Made by a program: the position numbers and the translations under genes. Source: Geothrix oryzae (GTDB lineage: Bacteria > Acidobacteriota > Holophagae > Holophagales > Holophagaceae). Taken from it: 64,000 nt of DNA. The notes under the pieces are model-generated. The model was not told the DNA's origin. It did no database searches and saw nothing but the letters and a program-made list of their open reading frames with translations. The stretch is from NCBI RefSeq assembly GCF_030295385.1, contig NZ_AP027079.1, positions 930,001-994,000 on the forward strand, written 5' to 3'. The stretch's first letter is position 1; the number at the start of each line of letters is the position of its first letter. This document shows, one piece after another, positions 1 through 8,510 of the stretch.

Positions 1-2
1 CG

Positions 3-1859
3 CGCCTTGCTAAGCGAGGTGATCTGTCTTGGGAAGAGTTCCTCAAGGGTTTGATTCATCGTCACTCTCCAAAGGATGAAGGAGCAGCGATCACACTGCA
101 ACTTCGCTTCCATGCTGAAGGAACCGAGAGACACCTTAAGATCCAGAGGGAGTGGAAGGCCAATTCAGGGAAGGTCAAGGAGACTCTGACCGTTTGGATG
201 GATGGGTCACTAGCCCCAGAAGTAGCGGAGGAATGGACCGAATTTGTAGAAAATCTCATCCCGTCTAGGATCGCTCACCTTTTCCTCTTTGACGGGGAGC
301 AGATTGCCGCACTTGCAGATCCGGATAAAAGCCGAGAGATCCTGCGAACTGGCATTTATGGGCTGCTTGGTGCGGATCTACTTGATCGCTTAGACAAGGA
401 CCTATTGGCGTTAGGGCGTCGATACCGCATGGATGCAGCCCCCCAAGAGACAGCCAAGGAGGTAGAGCGTCTTCAAGGTGACTGCCTTGAGGCAAAGCAG
501 GCGGTTTCTGACCTGGCGGCTGCAATAAAGAGTCTCCAAGAGGAAGTGGCCCGTCTGCATGAACAGCGAGAGGGCATCCAGTCTGAAATCCAATCTCAAG
601 GAGGGCACCTCCTGGAACGTCGTAACGGACTTGAACAGGAGGAACGGCACCTACAGACCCAGATCACAGAGATGGAAGATGAAATTCGCAGGTTGCAGAG
701 CGGGATTCTTCCCTTGGTTGGAGTCAGGGGCCTGCTTGAAGAGATTGGGCAGCAAGCAGCAAAGGAACAGATCCTTCGAGGAGGTCAGGAATGGCTAGAA
801 CGGCTCACCGATAGGGATAAAAACCTATTGAAGGATATGGAAAAGGCTCGAGTATCTACGGTCATATTGAAACGCCTGGAGTCATGGCTAGAGAAAGATC
901 GGGAGATCCTGGCTTCGGACCTCCGTGGTACCGAGGTGGAATATGATTTCTCACCCGAGGGATACGCCCAACTTCAACACCTCCTCCATGGTGGAATCCA
1001 AGAGACCTCCATTCAGTTCGAAGTCGTTCAAGTCCGACTGTCTGCTCATCGAGGTGCGCTCGAAAAGGTACAGAGAAGCCTGGCGCGCATACCCGATCCA
1101 GAGGCCGTTCGGCATCTGTTGGAAGCCCGAGCCCAAATCGAGCAAAAGATCGGGGCGCTGGCGTTCGAGATTCAGAGCAAGGAAAAGGGAAGGGCAGAGG
1201 CTGAAGGTCGGCTAACCCAGTTAGAGCGTCGGTTGGCCAAGGAGCACACAGACTTGGAGCTCAGTCGAATTGAAAGCGCCCTACAGCGCCGAAACATCGA
1301 ACACTTGGAGCGGGCGAAGGATACGGTTCGCGCTTTCAGGGATGCTCTGGTTGCACGCGACATTCACCGAATTGAGAAGGAAATTCTCAGGAGCGCCCAA
1401 ACCCTTTACTCCAAGAAGAAGCTGATTAGCCGGGTGAGTATTGACCCGGGCACGTTTCAGATCACCATCTTTGACTCGACCGGCGAAGCCTTCAGTGTCC
1501 ACCAGCTCTCGGCAGGTGAACGTCAGATTTTGGCAATCTCCATCCTTTGGGGCCTATGTGCCGCAAGCGGCAAATCGCTTCCTGTGATAATCGATACGCC
1601 ACTTGGACGCCTGGACCACAACCACCGGGAGAACCTAGTGGTTTCCTACTTCCACAAAGCAAGCCACCAGGTCGTGCTATTGTCCACCGAGGAAGAAATC
1701 ACCCCAGCCTTCTATCAGAGACTTTCTCCTTGGGTTGGCAGGGTCTGCTCTCTTATCTACAACGAAGAAACTCAATCAAGTCACTTTGAAGCAGGTAGGT
1801 TTTTCGGGGACTTCCAGCACCTGCCAATACATCCGTTGGTTGAGGAGGTCCTTCCATGA
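3..1859 (+). CDS. dndD: DNA phosphorothioation protein DndD (5' truncated by window edge)
   Basis: SMC/Rad50-like ATPase of the Dnd system, which puts sulfur into the DNA backbone together with DndA/IscS, DndC and DndE. The frame is open from base 3, so the start and the Walker A region lie outside the window; about 618 residues are visible. Seen: an ABC signature LSAGERQ near base 1510, a Walker B stretch VIIDTPLGRLD near 1580, and a long Glu/Gln/Arg-rich coiled coil between about bases 430 and 1350. The opening FLFDGEQI segment is typical of DndD. It overlaps dndE by four bases (ATGA), as in other dnd operons. GC is clearly lower than in the chromosome to the right. Family assignment is firm; ATPase integrity cannot be judged without the N-terminus. 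Confidence 0.9.
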   Translation, partial: RLAKRGDLSWEEFLKGLIHRHSPKDEGAAITLQLRFHAEGTERHLKIQREWKANSGKVKETLTVWMDGSLAPEVAEEWTEFVENLIPSRIAHLFLFDGEQIAALADPDKSREILRTGIYGLLGADLLDRLDKDLLALGRRYRMDAAPQETAKEVERLQGDCLEAKQAVSDLAAAIKSLQEEVARLHEQREGIQSEIQSQGGHLLERRNGLEQEERHLQTQITEMEDEIRRLQSGILPLVGVRGLLEEIGQQAAKEQILRGGQEWLERLTDRDKNLLKDMEKARVSTVILKRLESWLEKDREILASDLRGTEVEYDFSPEGYAQLQHLLHGGIQETSIQFEVVQVRLSAHRGALEKVQRSLARIPDPEAVRHLLEARAQIEQKIGALAFEIQSKEKGRAEAEGRLTQLERRLAKEHTDLELSRIESALQRRNIEHLERAKDTVRAFRDALVARDIHRIEKEILRSAQTLYSKKKLISRVSIDPGTFQITIFDSTGEAFSVHQLSAGERQILAISILWGLCAASGKSLPVIIDTPLGRLDHNHRENLVVSYFHKASHQVVLLSTEEEITPAFYQRLSPWVGRVCSLIYNEETQSSHFEAGRFFGDFQHLPIHPLVEEVLP

Positions 1860-2191
1860 ACCCGCCCATCCAAACCATTCGTTTGAGCAAGAAGGAGGTT
1901 GATCTCCTGAATGTCATCAAGCGTCGGACGAAAATCAACCAGTGGAATATCCTATGCAGAATGGCCTTTTGTCTTTCATGCCAGGATCCATCAGAACCCT
2001 CTGTTTCCGTATTGGGCACCATGGAATCAGGTGTGGAGCTTGATTGGCTAACGTTTAGTGGTTCAAGTTCTGAAATTTATTCAGCAATATCTCTACATCA
2101 CCAGAATCAAACCAAGTCGCAACTTTCCCCTTCGGAATATTTTAAGAAATTGTTATCGAGAGGAATAATCAAACTAAAAGAAGTATGCTAG
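1856..2191 (+). CDS. dndE: DNA sulfur modification protein DndE
   Basis: Small 111-residue protein of normal DndE length. Known DndE proteins bind nicked DNA and work in the DndCDE complex. The conserved core is visible at residues 27-42 (RRTKIN.WNILCRMAFCLS). Its ATG overlaps the dndD stop (ATGA), indicating translational coupling. It ends the plus-strand operon: the next gene, a DUF262 protein, faces it after 24 bases. No dndFGH restriction genes follow on this strand, so the restriction partner, if any, is either the DUF262 protein or something left of the window. Confidence 0.88.
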   Translation: MNPPIQTIRLSKKEVDLLNVIKRRTKINQWNILCRMAFCLSCQDPSEPSVSVLGTMESGVELDWLTFSGSSSEIYSAISLHHQNQTKSQLSPSEYFKKLLSRGIIKLKEVC

Positions 2192-2215
2192 TCACCGTAA
2201 ATGAATATTAGTAAT

Positions 2216-3973
2216 TTATATTTTCCAAATATCAACGGCATAAGTGGCAAACTTTTCAGCGCGTAATTTGATGGATTCGATCGTCCAGTCTAAAACAACG
2301 CCGCCACTTACATGAGCTTGATATATCTCATTTGTAATTGAAATTCCAGATCCCTTTTCTTCTGCCTCCTTTTTGGGTGCATAGCACGGGACCTTTTTTG
2401 CAAAAACATCGTTCTTAATGGATTTATTTAGTTCTTCTTCTAAAATCGTCATATTGCCAATAGAATATATCGCATTTTCAATTTCTTCATCCGAACCTGT
2501 GATAGACCACTTTGAGTGGTTGATGGGAGCAACATGTTCCAGATTCACATTTTCAGGGACAATGATCTTTCCTTTCCCTGATTTATGATCTTCAATTTTT
2601 GATAGTACATATTTTGCGATTGAATTCGAATCGAATTGATTGTCGCGAAATCTAGATCTGAAATTGATATCTGATACGTCCGCGTGATTAATTAATGCTA
2701 AAATGTTTTCATCACTGTCATTTTCGACTAGAGCTTTTCTGACTTGGGTGAAAATCTGTTCTGCTTCTCCGACCCTATAACCACCAATTGTTATGAATCG
2801 GAAAAGAAAATTATTCAATTTTCGCGCAAATATGGGTAAAAGTGTATCTTTTCCTTTTGACTTAGCGAGAATGATTAATGGATAAGGTAAACGGTAGCCA
2901 AGTGTATTCATTTCGGCCAACGCCTTATCCAATTCACTTTTTAATGTGAGGGCAGGATATTTGTTTGCAATGTTGGCATAAGTTGAAAAATAATCTGATG
3001 TATTTTTTAAATCGGTCGAGAACTTTGCCACTTTGGTTTCGTTATCATGCGTTTGCTTGATGGCTTTATATAATTCTCTGGTGGAAATAGGACCCGTATG
3101 AGCGGTCCAATAAAAACTAATGAAATCAACTTCGTTAAATCTTGTTTTTGCAATATTCTCAACCATAGATTCCCAAGATTGATATATTTTTTCAAACGAG
3201 CTCCCAGCTTTACTTAAAATGTAATTTTTAACCAGGTCTGTCAATCTAAGATCAAGACCCTTTGAGTTTAGTCCCTCGAATAGTAGATAGGCATCTTGAT
3301 CATCAGCAACAACAATTTCAATAAATAGTAATTTTGTTATGATAAATAATTCAAATTCAAATAATTTCTTAATTCCATCAGGATCTCGAAGAAAATTATT
3401 ATAAATACATTCGCAAAAGCGCTTTTTTGCTTTAAGAAATCTACGGTCTCCCGTATTTATTTTAAAATCGGTATAAAATTCTTCGGAATGATAAATGTAT
3501 TTATTGAAGTCATTAATATCTCGATCTGAGGGTTTAAAATAAAATTCCTCTATTCCTTCACTTGGATACAATGTACGCCGTGTAGATGAAAAGCCTCGCA
3601 TTGCGCAATTTTCATTGTCTGCGGTTTTGAAAATTTGTGCAAATATAGGATCTCCAGGAGTTTTTTGATACTTATTGAAAAGTGCATTTATGGATTTAAT
3701 TAAAATTGTGAGAGTTGCCAATCGCTGCTGTCCGTCAATAATGTCCCATTTCCCTGATTCGGATTCTGATTTGGGGTTATTTTTATGAATGAAAACTATT
3801 GGTCCGAGAAAATACTCAACATTATTTTCATATGATCTAAATATGTCATTCCATAGTTCGTCAATCTGATCGAGTGTCCAGGAATAACTTCTTTGATACT
3901 TCGGTACGGAGATACGTTTATTGATCCCATTAAAAATTGCTTCAAGATTAGATTTATTCGTCTGAAGGTCCAT
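2216..3973 (-). CDS. DUF262-DUF1524 protein, SspE/GmrSD-like modified-DNA restriction effector
   Basis: 585 residues. The N-terminal DUF262 (ParB/Srx-like fold) carries VPKYQRSYSW at 23-32 and the diagnostic DGQQR at 80-84. The C-terminal DUF1524 HNH-like domain has LEHVAP with its His near 480 and the later Asn near 507 (GNMTI). This architecture is that of GmrSD fusions and of SspE, where DUF262 senses phosphorothioate using nucleotide hydrolysis and DUF1524 nicks DNA. Next to dndDE it is a good candidate restriction arm; that link is inference. The gene is strikingly AT-rich compared with both neighbours, suggesting separate acquisition. Start is ATG at 3973 with GGGAG upstream. It could instead target glucosylated DNA as GmrSD does. 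Confidence 0.85.
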   Translation of the reverse strand: MDLQTNKSNLEAIFNGINKRISVPKYQRSYSWTLDQIDELWNDIFRSYENNVEYFLGPIVFIHKNNPKSESESGKWDIIDGQQRLATLTILIKSINALFNKYQKTPGDPIFAQIFKTADNENCAMRGFSSTRRTLYPSEGIEEFYFKPSDRDINDFNKYIYHSEEFYTDFKINTGDRRFLKAKKRFCECIYNNFLRDPDGIKKLFEFELFIITKLLFIEIVVADDQDAYLLFEGLNSKGLDLRLTDLVKNYILSKAGSSFEKIYQSWESMVENIAKTRFNEVDFISFYWTAHTGPISTRELYKAIKQTHDNETKVAKFSTDLKNTSDYFSTYANIANKYPALTLKSELDKALAEMNTLGYRLPYPLIILAKSKGKDTLLPIFARKLNNFLFRFITIGGYRVGEAEQIFTQVRKALVENDSDENILALINHADVSDINFRSRFRDNQFDSNSIAKYVLSKIEDHKSGKGKIIVPENVNLEHVAPINHSKWSITGSDEEIENAIYSIGNMTILEEELNKSIKNDVFAKKVPCYAPKKEAEEKGSGISITNEIYQAHVSGGVVLDWTIESIKLRAEKFATYAVDIWKI

Positions 3974-4285
3974 GTGGATTTTCTCCCTTGTTGTTTATGC
4001 TGTTATTGTGTGTGAAAGGCAACTTCGAATCAAGAGATCCTATAAAGCCAGTACGAGCAGTCTTCCATCCAATTCCTATTGTAATGACTCTTCAACTGAC
4101 TTCAGATGCCTTTCCTTGAGTCAAAGTTCATTGGGCGATCATCACACGATGCCGCCCTGGAGCCAGGGCAAGTAAGCATGAGCCATGACTGCGTGCGCCA
4201 CATGGAGCAAGGTCTGCCATTGCGTCAACTGGTGAATTGAAAACGAAATCGCAATATCCTGTTCTGGTTTTTCGGGGGGACGACA
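3974..4285. other. Intergenic region, no gene seen
   Basis: Divergent spacer of about 310 bases between the DUF262 gene (left) and the small 90-residue gene (right). It must hold both promoters, but I see no convincing -35/-10 pair. A short open frame at 3972-4175 has no ribosome binding site or protein-like composition and I do not call it. Confidence 0.5.
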
Positions 4286-4558
4286 ATGCCTTCTCTACCC
4301 AATCTCTACCCTGTTACTGATTACTACAAGGAGCATGTTCTTGATGGGATCACAGTAAGTAGAGGCGGGGGATGGTGGACTGCAATTCTGCTGATTGAGG
4401 ACCCAAAAAACAAGGCTCGTTTCTTGAACCTATACCGTTGGGAGTCAAGTGGCGATGAATGGAAGACACGTAAGACATTTACTATCCGAGACCAAGGCGG
4501 GCTGGACAAGATTGTCAAAGCACTTCAAGAGTTGCGTGAGAAGCTGCCACAAAATTAG
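4286..4558 (+). CDS. Hypothetical protein, 90 aa
   Basis: Not recognised. It starts at ATG 4286 with a G-rich ribosome binding site (six G at 4275-4280). It has no signal peptide or membrane segment; residues 29-60 are Trp/Arg-rich (GGGWWTAIL, FLNLYRWES, DEWKTRKTF) and the end is a helix rich in Leu/Lys/Glu. The composition looks like a small folded beta-alpha protein. It converges on the SNF2 helicase gene with a 3-base gap and sits in the middle of the island, so it may be an accessory factor or small antitoxin-like protein; this is only a guess. Confidence 0.6.
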   Translation: MPSLPNLYPVTDYYKEHVLDGITVSRGGGWWTAILLIEDPKNKARFLNLYRWESSGDEWKTRKTFTIRDQGGLDKIVKALQELREKLPQN

Positions 4559-4561
4559 TCG

Positions 4562-5914
4562 TCAAGATCTGAAGTGGAAGTCTGATGGAACTCCACCGAC
4601 CAGTGAGAGCAGTGTGGAGAATTTGGGTGAGTCAGTAGGTTTCATTTGACGGTCATCCACGACATAACTGAACAAGTCCTCCTTGGCTGACAGGAGGTCC
4701 TCTATGGCGTCTTCAACTGTGCCCTCGGCAATTAGACGTTTAATGAACACCGGCTTTCTCTGGCCGATTCTATGAACCCTATCGTCGGCTTGGTTCAATA
4801 TCTGAGGGTTCCACCAATTGTCTGTGTGATACACGTGGCTTGCTACAGTCCAGGTAAGCCCGACACCTGCAGCTCGAAGGCTGGCACACATGACTTTGCA
4901 CTTCGGATCATTCAGAAATTGTTCATGTGCATGCTCACGTTGTTCTCTTGTCATGCTTCCTGTGTAGAGCAATGCCCCGTATTTGACTAATCTAGATGCA
5001 ATATGAGGCAATGCTATATTTGCGAACGATGAGAAGATTACGGCTTTCTCCCCTCTCGCTGCGATCTCTTCCATTTCCTCTTCGATAAGATCGAATTTTG
5101 AGCTAGCTCCATCACTTGAGATGACTGCTATTCTCCGAAGCTCTTGGAGACCCTGCAAGATGCAGATGGTGGCAGATGCGACGCTTCGCGCCTCTTGAAG
5201 ACTGTTAAGCAGGTTCATTCTTGCCAATGCGTATTCGGAGCCTTGCTCTGGAGTAAGTGCAATGCCAATTCTGGCCACCACTTTTTCTGGTAATTGGAGA
5301 CCAACCTCGGATTTGGTCCGTCGCAACATCAACTGATCAGTTTGAAATAGTATTTTTTCTGCATCATTGAGGTCATTGGCAGTCAGGAATTCATTCGGCG
5401 CAAGGAATCGGAGGATGCTTGCAAGCTCCCGCGGGTGATTCTCAAGCGGGGTACCCGTGATGGCCCAGCGCCTCGGTGCGACCAGTTTCGAGAGCACCTT
5501 AGATCGTATTCCTTCCGGGGCTTTGATGCGTTGAGCCTCATCAATCACCAACACATCGATTCCAATGTCGAAGAATCCTTCTCCATGCCAGGTCGGGCGT
5601 TGTAAGTCGGAAGTGATCGTCTCAAGCGAACCGATTAGAACGGGGGCATGTCCCTCCAGCATTCCGAACCGATCTGATCCTTGGTAAATCACAGCCGGGA
5701 AAGTGCCCCACTTCGCAATTTCATTCTTCCAATTGATGCAAAGAGAGGAAGGGCAAACAATCAACACTCTTCGAATTGCCCCTTGCTGAAAGAGTTGCTC
5801 TAAGGCAATGACAGTTTGAACCGTCTTTCCTAAACCCATTTCATCGGCAAGGAGGATACACCTCCGAGTTACCAGGTTACGAACTCCCTCGGATTGGAAC
5901 GGGTATAGGCCCAC
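4562..5914 (-). CDS. SNF2-family DEAD/DEAH-like helicase/translocase
   Basis: 450 residues, close to a minimal two-lobed SNF2 engine. Seen: Q-motif-like YPFQSEGV at 4-11, Walker A DEMGLGKT at about 24-31, Walker B VIDEAQ near 123 (DEAQ instead of DEAH), motif III ITGTPLEN near 154, motif VI QADDRVHRIGQ near 384. Such proteins translocate on duplex DNA and remodel bound proteins. There are no extra N- or C-terminal targeting domains, so specificity would come from partners. Start is GTG at 5914, 11 bases after the stop of the metallo-beta-lactamase gene; the frame is open further upstream but without a better start. Last gene of the minus-strand train. Confidence 0.88.
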   Translation of the reverse strand: MGLYPFQSEGVRNLVTRRCILLADEMGLGKTVQTVIALEQLFQQGAIRRVLIVCPSSLCINWKNEIAKWGTFPAVIYQGSDRFGMLEGHAPVLIGSLETITSDLQRPTWHGEGFFDIGIDVLVIDEAQRIKAPEGIRSKVLSKLVAPRRWAITGTPLENHPRELASILRFLAPNEFLTANDLNDAEKILFQTDQLMLRRTKSEVGLQLPEKVVARIGIALTPEQGSEYALARMNLLNSLQEARSVASATICILQGLQELRRIAVISSDGASSKFDLIEEEMEEIAARGEKAVIFSSFANIALPHIASRLVKYGALLYTGSMTREQREHAHEQFLNDPKCKVMCASLRAAGVGLTWTVASHVYHTDNWWNPQILNQADDRVHRIGQRKPVFIKRLIAEGTVEDAIEDLLSAKEDLFSYVVDDRQMKPTDSPKFSTLLSLVGGVPSDFHFRS

Positions 5915-5925
5915 AGAGGGTCCCC

Positions 5926-6966
5926 CTAGCCCCAGGCAAGGGAGTGCAATTGTGGAACAATTGCAGATCGAATGCCAAGTTGGTTCGAAATTGCCTCAGC
6001 TAAGGCCTGGGCATTCCCTGAACGAGGGTCGGTCCATACAGTGGAGGCACCGGTAGCCTGGATGTATTCCATGGTCCCGTGAAAATCTGCGTGGTCCGTG
6101 AACGCAATGCAAGAATCACCATTATCGTACAAGATGACCGGGTCCTTGGGTCTGGACATGTAACCGGTTAGGTGAATCTTGCAAAATCTGTCTACCCAAG
6201 GGAGGTGTCTCCGCTCATTCAGGGTAACTAAGGCAAGAACCGGTGTTTTATGACGAAGCAGATCGATTGCCTCGCGACTAGCAGCGTTCAAAACTTCAGG
6301 GAGAGGGTATCCATGTTGCCGGTATGAGTGGATTAATGGGAACGCCTTTGGGGAGGCAATGATTGGGATCTTAATGAACTCCGCGACGAGATAGAGGGCC
6401 ATCTGTAAGCGCCCGTTGTGCCCAATCAGGCAGACAGATTTTCCCGAGTGAAAATTGGTACAAACTTGTTCAGATAGCTTTTCAATAACACGACCTTGAT
6501 CGTATTGCCTGACCCGCAGGGGGTCTCCATACGTTGAATCGACGATCAGCTCATCTACTTGGATGACATCCCCAACTGGCCAAAAGAAATCAGACGAATA
6601 CCCAAGCTTGTATCCATCGCTACACGTGACTTTGACCTGAACGCTTCCGAGCATGTGGTTGCTTGGGACTAGTTGCACCTGGTCGCCACTTACGTCAAAA
6701 ACTTCCGTTGGCCCAGCGGCAATGATATTTGAGCGATAAGGAAGATCAGCATTGTAAATGGCGAAAAGCAAATCCTTTGTTTCCGCTGACATTACAATGG
6801 TTTGGTTTGCCTTGCTGGTATCGAAGTCAGACATGTGGTCTGAATGAATGTGTGTCTGCACTCGTACTGGACGGTCACAGGAAAACCCGTCACAAGAAAT
6901 GTGATCGCCAAGAAGCAATCCACCACGATCTTTGAGTTGAATACGCCCCATGTATTGGCTCCACAT
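5926..6966 (-). CDS. Metallo-beta-lactamase fold nuclease, beta-CASP-like
   Basis: 346 residues. Metal-binding motif HIHSDH near residue 38, motif 3 His in NHMLGS near 103, motif 4 Asp in YSSDFFWP near 124, an Asp in IVDSTYGDP near 140, and a late TDHADF near 293 that matches beta-CASP motif C. The overall plan and the TDHADFHGTMEYI tail resemble the putative exonucleases found with ATP-dependent DNA ligases and DEXH helicases. A DNA or RNA nuclease role is likely from the family; the substrate is unknown. It lies between a ParB-like HTH protein (2-base gap) and a SNF2 helicase (11-base gap), which suggests that the helicase feeds DNA to it. Internal ATG at 6951 is an alternative start. Confidence 0.83.
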   Translation of the reverse strand: MWSQYMGRIQLKDRGGLLLGDHISCDGFSCDRPVRVQTHIHSDHMSDFDTSKANQTIVMSAETKDLLFAIYNADLPYRSNIIAAGPTEVFDVSGDQVQLVPSNHMLGSVQVKVTCSDGYKLGYSSDFFWPVGDVIQVDELIVDSTYGDPLRVRQYDQGRVIEKLSEQVCTNFHSGKSVCLIGHNGRLQMALYLVAEFIKIPIIASPKAFPLIHSYRQHGYPLPEVLNAASREAIDLLRHKTPVLALVTLNERRHLPWVDRFCKIHLTGYMSRPKDPVILYDNGDSCIAFTDHADFHGTMEYIQATGASTVWTDPRSGNAQALAEAISNQLGIRSAIVPQLHSLAWG

Positions 6967-6968
6967 TC

Positions 6969-7673
6969 CTAAACGGAAATCCTCTCAACAGATTCCGTCA
7001 GGGTCGCCTCAATGCTCTTCCCGTTTAAAGCCTGTCGCAGGGCCAGTGCATCCGCTTCTGAAAGAAGGATAGAGAACCGATCGCCGTTAATTCGTAGTGC
7101 TTTGGGAATGACAGTAGGGAATCGTTGTGCCAGTAATAATTGTAGTTTCCTAGAGAGAGCTTCGCCTCCAAGTGATTTCGAAATCTCTCGAGCACTTGTG
7201 CTCAGCAGCGAACCGAGGATTAGCTCACTACGCTCTATTCGAGTCCGGGACTTCAATGCCCGAAGGACGCATTCGTGAACTGATTCCGATGTTCGAACCC
7301 AAATTTGAACCACTTGTCTGGCTTCTTCCTTACTGAGGTCGTGTTCGATGGCTGAGGTAATCGCTTCACGAATAAGGTCAGAATTTCCAAATCGAAGCAA
7401 TTCAGCAGCCGTGGACATGCTGATGCTTCCGCGTCTGCTGCCCCACTCGACCGTTGAAGCAACGTCGGGTGGTAATGCGACCAGTCCAGCGATTTTTCGA
7501 AGGGTACTTGTCTCCTTGAAACCTAACGCCTCTGCAAGTATTTCGACACTTACTTGTTGTAAAGCTCTATGAAGATAACCTGCGGCCTTATAGGGAGTCA
7601 GCCGTCGTTCCTTTTTATGAACATTGACGCTTAGAACCAAATCCCGCCATTCGCCTTGTTGGAGTCCATACAT
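6969..7673 (-). CDS. ParB-like helix-turn-helix protein
   Basis: 234 residues, almost all helical. It begins 3 bases after the parB stop. Residues about 74-120 (GSISMSTAAELLRF... LSKEEARQVVQIW) match the pattern of the central HTH of ParB/KorB proteins, and there is a preceding ALGFKETSTLRKIAGL helix pair of the same type. It lacks the N-terminal CTP-binding ParB domain, so it may be a ParB partner that binds specific DNA or dimerises with the ParB upstream. The C-terminal third (IPKALRINGDRFSILLSEADALALRQAL) is not recognised. Function beyond DNA binding is inference. Confidence 0.65.
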   Translation of the reverse strand: MYGLQQGEWRDLVLSVNVHKKERRLTPYKAAGYLHRALQQVSVEILAEALGFKETSTLRKIAGLVALPPDVASTVEWGSRRGSISMSTAAELLRFGNSDLIREAITSAIEHDLSKEEARQVVQIWVRTSESVHECVLRALKSRTRIERSELILGSLLSTSAREISKSLGGEALSRKLQLLLAQRFPTVIPKALRINGDRFSILLSEADALALRQALNGKSIEATLTESVERISV

Positions 7674-7676
7674 TAC

Positions 7677-8510
7677 TTACTCCTCGAGGAATCCGCGTCG
7701 TGTCAAGCCATCCTCGATAAGCTGCACGGCGGCCTCGTCCTGGTTTTGTCCTGAGTCCTTTGCATAGGACTGCAAACCGTGGTGAAGCGACTCCTCCATG
7801 GTAACGATGACCTGCTTAAGAACAGGTTGCTTTCGGCCTCGCTCAATCTTTTCCTCAAGGCTTTCCGTAGGATCACTAGCGACAACTTCAACGAATTTTT
7901 TCCGTTGCACATTGCTCATGGGCTTCAATTCGGCCGCGAATTTTTCGGCAGCCTCAATGTCAACTGATCCGTCCTGATTTGTGGCGGCCTGCTGAGCTTG
8001 GAGCGCAATCTTCATGTCAAGTTGTGCATTATCGACTTTCTTCTTTAGCTCTGGCACTAGCTGATCGTACTTGACGTACTGGCTTACAACCTGTGGAGAG
8101 AGCCCAGTTGCTTCTGCAACCATTTTGATAGATCCATAACGCCTGAAAAGTTTTGTGCATGCATCGATTAGCTCTTTCTGGTTGTTGTCACGACGTACCA
8201 GATTCTCTGTGAGAGAAATTGCTACTTTTGTATCGTCATCGATTGAGTCGGAATCGTGTACGATTGCTCGGATGGTCTGGTATCCCAGAGCCTTGTGTGC
8301 CAAGAATCGCCTTTGACCCGCAAGAATTTCAAATTTTCCATTTGTTTGCGCAGCCACGATGATCGGTTGCAGAAGCCCTTGTGCTCTGATGCTTGCGGCC
8401 AATTCATCGATTCCTGAACTTAGGTCAACCCTGACCTGGGCTTTCCCGATCTCTAGAAGATCTAGAGGGATTTCCTGAACGTTGCCGATAGAAGAATGGG
8501 CTCTGGTCAT
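7677..8510 (-). CDS. ParB/RepB/Spo0J family protein
   Basis: 277 residues from ATG 8510, chosen because GGAGG lies 8 bases upstream; an upstream start at 8564 would lack this site. Seen: N-terminal ParB domain with IPLDLLEIGKAQVR, GLLQPIIV, the GQRRF box (variant of the GERR CTP-binding motif) and ENLVRRD; then a central HTH (VAEATGLSPQVVSQYVK). The C-terminus is charged and unlike chromosomal ParB. No parA gene is next to it, so chromosome segregation is unlikely. Such lone ParBs often act as transcription regulators or DNA clamps. Its ATG overlaps the stop of the gene upstream (ATGA) and it heads the lower-GC ParB / HTH / nuclease / helicase module. Confidence 0.87.
   Translation of the reverse strand: MTRAHSSIGNVQEIPLDLLEIGKAQVRVDLSSGIDELAASIRAQGLLQPIIVAAQTNGKFEILAGQRRFLAHKALGYQTIRAIVHDSDSIDDDTKVAISLTENLVRRDNNQKELIDACTKLFRRYGSIKMVAEATGLSPQVVSQYVKYDQLVPELKKKVDNAQLDMKIALQAQQAATNQDGSVDIEAAEKFAAELKPMSNVQRKKFVEVVASDPTESLEEKIERGRKQPVLKQVIVTMEESLHHGLQSYAKDSGQNQDEAAVQLIEDGLTRRGFLEE

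Noticed and set aside
3972-4175. 67-residue plus-strand frame next to the DUF262 gene
   Set aside because: No ribosome binding site, no protein-like pattern, and it overlaps the DUF262 start region.
7677-8510. Chromosomal parB of a parAB segregation locus
   Set aside because: No parA partner, a divergent C-terminus, lower GC than the core and a defence-type neighbourhood.
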